From the NCBI GenBank assembly GCA_029961685.1, contig JARWKL010000011.1, forward strand, positions 7,318,501-7,382,500: 64,000 nucleotides of DNA, written 5' to 3'. The position numbers and the translations under genes were made by a program. This DNA is from Aristolochia californica (lineage: Eukaryota; Streptophyta; Magnoliopsida; Piperales; Aristolochiaceae). Shown here piece after piece: positions 58,880 to 64,000 of this stretch. The notes beneath the pieces are model-generated. The model was not told the origin of the DNA and did no database searches. It saw nothing but the letters and a program-made list of their open reading frames with translations. Position 1 is the first letter of the stretch. Each line of letters opens with the position of its first letter.

Positions 58880-60063
58880 GGTGCATAGAAATCTGTCATA
58901 CCCAACTTGTCGATTGAGGTGCAGAAGGTCTTGCTACAAACAAGTTTTGTAAGTACATCTGTCAGTTGATCTTCAGACTTAACAAATGGGAATCAAATTA
59001 TTTTTGCTTCAAGATTTTGTTTGATGAAATGTCTATCTACCTCAACATGTTTGGTTCGATCATGTGGACTAGGTTATGAGAAATATCAATGACTGCCTTT
59101 TTATCACAAAATAAGTTCATTTTGGTACTGGGAGCAAATCCAATCTCAGTTATCAATCTTTTAAGCCAAAGTAGTTCACAAAGTCTCTTGGCCATTCCTC
59201 TAAACTCGGCTTCAGCACTGCATAATGACACTAGCTTTTGTTTCTTGCTTCTCCATTGGACTAAATTGCCTCCTACGAATGTAAAATATCCCAAGGTGGA
59301 CTTTCTATCAACAGTATTCCCAACCCAATCTGTTCATCTGTGTATCCATCAATTGTTCCTGAATTCTAGAGATCTCTTCAATGTCATCTTCTATAATAAT
59401 CATGTCATCCACATAGATTATTAAAGTTATTACCTTTTCCCAGTCAATGTTTCAGATTTCTGAGTTGCTTCATTTGAAGCCATATTTTTTCATAACTAAG
59501 TTAAACCTACCAAACCATGCACAAGGTGATTGTTTTAGCCAATATAATGCACGATGCAACTTACACACAATCTTAGTTTATGAGAAAGTAGAATATCCTA
59601 GTGGGATATCCATGTAGACTCCCTCTTCCAGATTACCATGAAGAAAGGTATTCTTTAAGTCAAATTGATGCCACGACCAATCTAGGTTTGCTGCAAGGGA
59701 CTACAATACTCGAGCAATATTCAATTTTGAGATTGGTGAGAAAGTTTCTTGGTAATCAATGTCATATGTCCATGTATATCCTTTCGGCACAAGTCTTACT
59801 TTATATCTTTCGATGCAGTTGTTTGCCTCGTGCTTAATGGAGAAGATCCATCTACATCCGACTATTTTATTTCCTTTTGATAATGAAACCAAAGTCCATT
59901 TATTTTTATATTTTTGTAGAGCCTCCATTTCTTGTTTTATGACTTGAATCCACTCTGGATCGGTTAAGGCTTCTTGTATTCCATTGGGAGTGTTGTATGA
60001 GGATAATGTATGCACAAACACTTTAAGAGATTCGCACAATCTTTGGGTAGATATGTAATTCAC
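58880..60063 (-). pseudogene. Copia-D reverse transcriptase and RNase H
   Basis: RT: the frame 60063-59701 reads EALTDPEWIQVIKQEMEALQ, VGCRWIFSIKHEAN and DIDYQETFSPISKLN. Further broken frames keep FDLKNTFLHGN and YVDD (near 59410). RNase H: the frame 59294-59037 reads GYFTFVGGNLVQWRSKKQK, AEAEFRGMAKRLCELLWLK and NLFCDKKAVIDISHN. A frameshift follows, then the tail to about 58880. Confidence 0.85.
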
Positions 60064-62141
60064 AATTGGGTGTTTGAACTTCTTTTCCCAAGATCAGGGG
60101 AGTATCAATTTGGTTGTTTGCCACGATTGTGTCTGAAAGATAAATTATAACAAGTAGAAGTATCTGAGTTATGAACAAGACAAGGTGTAGTAGGAGAGAT
60201 TACATTAGGAATAATCTCAAGAGATTGATTTGGGTATGTCGGTACAAAAGATGAGGGGGTTCATATTGAGATCCTTGAAGAATACTTGTACCATTAGTTC
60301 TTTCTTCCACATTAATTACTAAAAAAATTTATTAACACATCACAGTGTCTTCAAACCTTGGCCACTTTTGCCAAATCTACTCTTCACTTTGTATCTCCCT
60401 CTGAAGAGGAGATGCTATTATCAGTGAAGGAAAAAATGTCTCTAATTCCAAAAAGGTAACATTCATAGTAAAATAGGAGTGTTTTGTGATAGGGTTGTAA
60501 CATCGTTATCTCTTTGTGTGTGTGCCATACCTCAGAAAAATATAGCGCACTACACATGGATCAAGCTTAGTGTCATGATTTTTGTGAAGATGCACAAATA
60601 CCACATCTCCAACAATTCATGGAGAAATTACCAAAATAGTAGGTAATGAAACATGTTTAAAAAAAACTGTAATGGGGTCTTAAAATTCAACATTTTTTAT
60701 GACATTCGATTTAACAAGTGTACTACTATGGTTACAACATCTTCCCAGTATCTTCTTAGCATATGTGCTCCCATTAAGAGGGCACAAGTTATTTCTAAGA
60801 TATGCCTACTCTTTTGTTCTACAACTCCATTTTATTGTGGCATATGGGCACAAGAAGTTTCATGTAAAAGACCATGAGTTTGAAAATAAGTTTGGAATTT
60901 ATGATTGACATATTCTCCACCATTGTGAGATCGAAGAATTTGAATTTTAGCTGAAAATTGTGTTTGAACCATTGCATGGAAGGATCACAAGACATAAAAA
61001 ACACCATCTTTATGTTTCAATAGGCACAACCAAGTCATTCGAGTACAATCATTTATAAGTGAAACAAATCATCAAACGCTAGAAAGAGTTGGCATTGGAG
61101 AAGGGCCCCAAACATCAGAGAATTAAATAAAAAGGAATTTCATTTTTATGCAAGCTTACCATATAAGGTACACGATTACTTTTGGCCAAAATACAGAGAT
61201 GACATTTAAAATTTTGATTTATGTGACTCTTAAAATAAATCTTGAAGCAGGTGCTTCATATAATTAAATGATGGATACCCCAAATGACGATGCCATAACC
61301 AGATCTGTTGCTTCTTGACATTAGTTTCTTGTTGCATATTATAAGCTTTACCAGAACTAAAATCATCCATGTGGTATAACCCTCTTTCTTAGTACCATGC
61401 CCAATGATCTCCTTGGTGAGATAATTCTGAAGAAGACAAAAGGTGGGATAGATTAGTACAATACAATTTAATTCCTCGGTATCGTGACCAATTGACATTA
61501 ATTTATTTGAGAGAGTTGAAACTACCTAGGTATTAGATAAGGAGAGTGATGGTGATAAAATAACAATTCCAGCTCCTGTAACAGAATATATAACTCCATT
61601 GGCATTTGTAATGCTAGTCCGCCTTGGTTGTGTAACTTTGATAAGATCATTTGGATCAAACGTAATGTTTTGTTGCACCTGAATCAATTATCCAGTCACT
61701 ATAATTACTCCATTTAGAACTAACTAATGCATACCCATAGTTAACTTGGTTATTGAGAGTATCTTTTAACAATTCAATTTGTGAGATAAAAGATAACTGA
61801 GGTTATGCGTTCACTAGAGCAGCCTGTTAGAAGCCTTCATTGGAGGTAGTTGCATGTTATTTCCCAACCCTAAGCTCATTCCACCATTTTGGCTACCCAT
61901 GTAACTTAAAATAAATCTCATGAGTATGCTTCATTTTTCCACATTGAGTACATCCTCCTTCCATTTTTCCTTTTGGCTTGGAAGTGGTGTTCAATTTTTC
62001 ATTCCATATAGAAGAGGATATATGAAAGAAAAATTGTTGTTGTTGCCTCATCTTGATTCCTTTAGAAACCATAATTGCACCAACTGTGTTTTTGGTTCTT
62101 GTTATCATGACCACTTATCTCGTATCTTCTCTTCTTAGATG
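60064..62141 (-). pseudogene. Copia-D integrase, protease and zinc knuckle
   Basis: Integrase blocks are readable in broken frames at about 61010-60430 (QILRSHNGGEYV with the second Asp changed to His, and ETSCAHMPQ). The zinc knuckle frame (61893-62114) reads CTQCGKMKHTHEIYFKLHG, with the last Cys changed to Tyr. The protease area near 61700-61660 is only weakly readable. Confidence 0.72.
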
Positions 62142-62640
62142 TGTTAGGAATTAAATGCCCTAATTCTAAACTAACGAGAACAATAATACTAATCGTAGAA
62201 GAAAGGAAAAGCAAGCACGAAAACAAACAACAAGATTTATACAAGTTCGCCTCAAGGTGAGACTACGTTTTGTCTTCTACTGCTGTAGTAATCCACTATG
62301 AATATGAAGTAGTTTACAAAATAAATCTCACACTTACAGGTGTTTCTCTCTAACCTCTCTGGCTGCAACTCGAGATGCTCCTTAGATTAAGATGATAAAA
62401 CCCTAATAGTAGCGCCCCTCGATTATAAAGAGAAAATTAAGACAACCGTGATACAAGAGTAAAATTCCCAACTGCCCTTAATGAAACAATGATCAATATA
62501 TAATGGATCGAACGGGGGCTCCGCCCCCACACCTCTGCAAGGGGGGCTTCCCACTCCCCTTCCAACCCCCACGACGACCTTACCGTGAAGGTCTATCCTC
62601 AACTCAGCATAAGGCAATAATTAGGCTCCACAACTTAACA
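62142..62640 (-). mobile_element. Solo LTR of the Copia-E family
   Basis: 499 bases from tgttaggaatta to cacaacttaaca, with perfect TSD AGATG on both sides (62137-62141 and 62641-62645). It matches the Copia-E 3' LTR in the complement, with canonical TG...CA ends. It has a perfect GC palindrome, gggggctccgccccc, at about 62515-62529. The absence of any interior marks LTR-LTR recombination. Confidence 0.92.
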
Positions 62641-62645
62641 AGATG

Positions 62646-63301
62646 AGCATAGGCTTGTTCCATCATAGGAAATGGTTGCAATTGTAGCACTTCACTTCGA
62701 ATTTTCTCTAGTCAATCATGCAACCCATCAAGAAAAGTATAAAGTCTATCTTCTTGTAAGATGGAGTTATATTTAGATATATGGATCTCACACTCCATCA
62801 GGTTAGGTCGACGAAAATCAATTTCCCTCCATAAGCCTTGTAGATCATTGTAATATTTTTCAATAGATGCTCCTGCTTGCCTCATTCTAGTCACCTGTCT
62901 TTTTAAATCATATAATTGGGACACATTAGTGCCATCATAAAAGGTTATGGAAATAGAATTCCATACCATTTTTGTAGTTGGAAATTGAATAAAATTGTTA
63001 TTCAGGGATGGATCCATCGAGTTGAATAGTCATCCTTTCACAATTGCATTTTCGGTTCTCCATTTTCAAAATTATGGGTCTATCGGTTAAGGCAATGGAA
63101 AATATCCATTAATTTATCCCAATTTGTCTTTGCCCGAGATATATATCTCAACAATTTGGGACCATAATGCATAATTAGTTCCGCCCAACTTGACACCGAT
63201 TGTGGAGTAGAAGAGTCAAAGCTTGGAGGAGGAATATGTGTTTGAGTCAAGACTTGCACTATGCTTATCGTCATGTCCTCAATGTTAAAGTTTGTGCTCA
63301 T
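62646..63301 (-). pseudogene. Copia-D gag
   Basis: The frame 63301-63080 starts MSTNFNIEDMTISIVQVL and has SSWAELIMHYGPKLL. The frame 63017-62712 reads KMVWNSISITFYDGTNVSQL, IEKYYNDLQGLWREIDF and LQEDRLYTFLDGLHD, the copia gag core. A short gap or frameshift separates them. Confidence 0.85.
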
Positions 63302-63689
63302 TTTTTCCCTTTAACCTAGAATAAGCTCTATTCCCTTGCCTAGTAAAATATACGAATACTAAATAAAAAAAAATAGTAGAAGATGTGTGACTTAAAGTGA
63401 GGAGGGCTAGGAGTCATTCTGAAAGAAAATACCAATTATGTCAAAATCGAGGATGTAGAGATAGTATAACAGGATGGCTTGCTTTGAAAGGAAGTTTGAA
63501 AAAAATACACTTGCACAGTGAGGACTATTGCGCGTTTTGAAGGAGTCTTTTCACATGTTCTATTCCAGAAAAAAAGGCTACCAATCGAAACCTCCTTGGA
63601 TGCAGACCAGAGTCCTCGATGATCAGCTTCCTCAGGAGAAAAGAGGGTAGAGGGGGATGAGTCTCCATTTCATAGCTATGGCCGCAACC
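63302..63689. other. Junction of Copia-D and the L26 pseudogene
   Basis: A weak PBS-like minus-strand TGGTATTTTC lies near 63431-63441. No LTR partner or gene was recognised. Confidence 0.4.
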
Positions 63690-64000
63690 ATGAAGAAGAA
63701 CCCGAGGGTCACCAACTCCCGTCATAAGTGTCGGGAGGCTCACTTCTTGGTTTCGTCCAACGTCCACTAGATCCTGATGAGTGCACCCCTCTCTACTGAC
63801 CTCTAGAACAAGTACAACATCATATCTATGCCCATGCACAAGAACGATGAAGTCCAGGTGATGCAAGAAACCTTCAAAGGGTGTGAGGGAAAGGTTGTCC
63901 ATATTTACCGTAGGAGGTGGGTCATCCATGTCAAGAGGATCACTTGAAAGAAATTACATGGTTCCATCGTCAATGTCGATATTCACCCTTCAAAAGTCAT
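63690..64000 (+). pseudogene. Ribosomal protein L26 (uL24) pseudogene, 3' cut by window
   Basis: From ATG at 63690 one frame reads MKKNPRVTNSRHKCREAHF, then [28 protein letters not shown] and [20 protein letters not shown], which includes the KOW motif and follows plant 60S protein L26 (eukaryotic uL24) from its start. Three stops interrupt it: TAG 63768-63770, TAG 63804-63806 and TGA 63945-63947. There are no frameshifts and no intron in the visible 103 codons. L26 sits at the exit tunnel of the large subunit. This copy is dead, perhaps a retrocopy; the 3' end and any poly(A) tail lie outside the window. Confidence 0.9.

Larger units (their letters stand above)
58880..63301 (-). mobile_element. 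Copia-D: decayed Ty1/copia element
   Basis: Minus-strand order from right to left: gag (63301-62712), solo-LTR insertion (62142-62640), zinc knuckle (about 62059-62017), protease region (about 61700), integrase (about 61020-60430), RT (60063-59360) and RNase H (59337-58880). The tail DKLGMTDFYAPN is like Copia-1. The RT thumb and RNase H start appear deleted, since the YVDD block is soon followed by RNase H. No 5' LTR is recognised beyond 63310. Confidence 0.83.

Noticed and set aside
63525..63929. 134-codon minus frame
   Set aside because: It is the complement of the L26 pseudogene, whose plus frame matches a known protein residue by residue.

Overview
The window reads as a flowering-plant nuclear chromosome. 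It has two protein genes with GT-AG introns, many LTR retrotransposons whose primer-binding sites match plant initiator Met tRNA, PIF/Harbinger and CACTA DNA transposons, and short degenerate plant-type telomere repeats. I cannot name the species. I see no bacterial, organellar, rRNA or tRNA genes.

Layout. Bases 77-3750 (+) hold the last seven exons of a SKU5-similar (SKS) multicopper-oxidase-like gene; its first exon lies upstream of the window. A decayed Copia fragment (4800-5392, -) follows. Bases 5393-43925 are one nested retrotransposon stack, resolved here from LTR pairs and target-site duplications (TSDs). The outermost element, F-prime (-), contains element B (+, 6320-42388, TSD CAAAC). 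B contains two separate insertions. One is element F (-, 6828-27162), which holds Copia-1 (+, 7707-24514, TSD gctgc/actgc), which in turn holds Copia-2 (+, 10407-16211, TSD taaag/gaaag) and a 5.7-kb Gypsy-type non-autonomous element (-, 18016-23698, TSD ATGCA). The other is Copia-E (+, 29461-42218, TSD TGTAG), which holds a tandem array of about 2.03-kb F units sharing LTRs (29610-37791) with an inverted LTR remnant beside it (37792-38188). F and B look like non-coding relatives of the Copia-2 type family. They keep the PBS, the PPT and the last codons of RNase H, but most of the interior is non-coding and built from degenerate repeats of about 190 bp.

Bases 43974-50325 are PIF/Harbinger DNA: a 1.1-kb deletion derivative beside a larger decayed copy with a transposase gene, a Myb/SANT-like partner gene and telomere-like repeats. 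Bases 50330-54352 hold a Copia LTR, a truncated Copia (G, -), an LTR fragment and a CACTA terminus. An apparently intact 2-oxoglutarate/Fe(II) dioxygenase gene of four exons lies at 55642-57842 (-). A decayed Copia (D, -) fills 58880-63310 and carries a solo LTR with a perfect TSD. The window ends in a ribosomal protein L26 pseudogene (63690-64000, +).

How it works together: only the SKS and dioxygenase genes look functional. The rest is transposon sediment. Every pol gene seen carries stops or frameshifts, so any movement of F, B or the Gypsy derivative would need proteins supplied from elsewhere.
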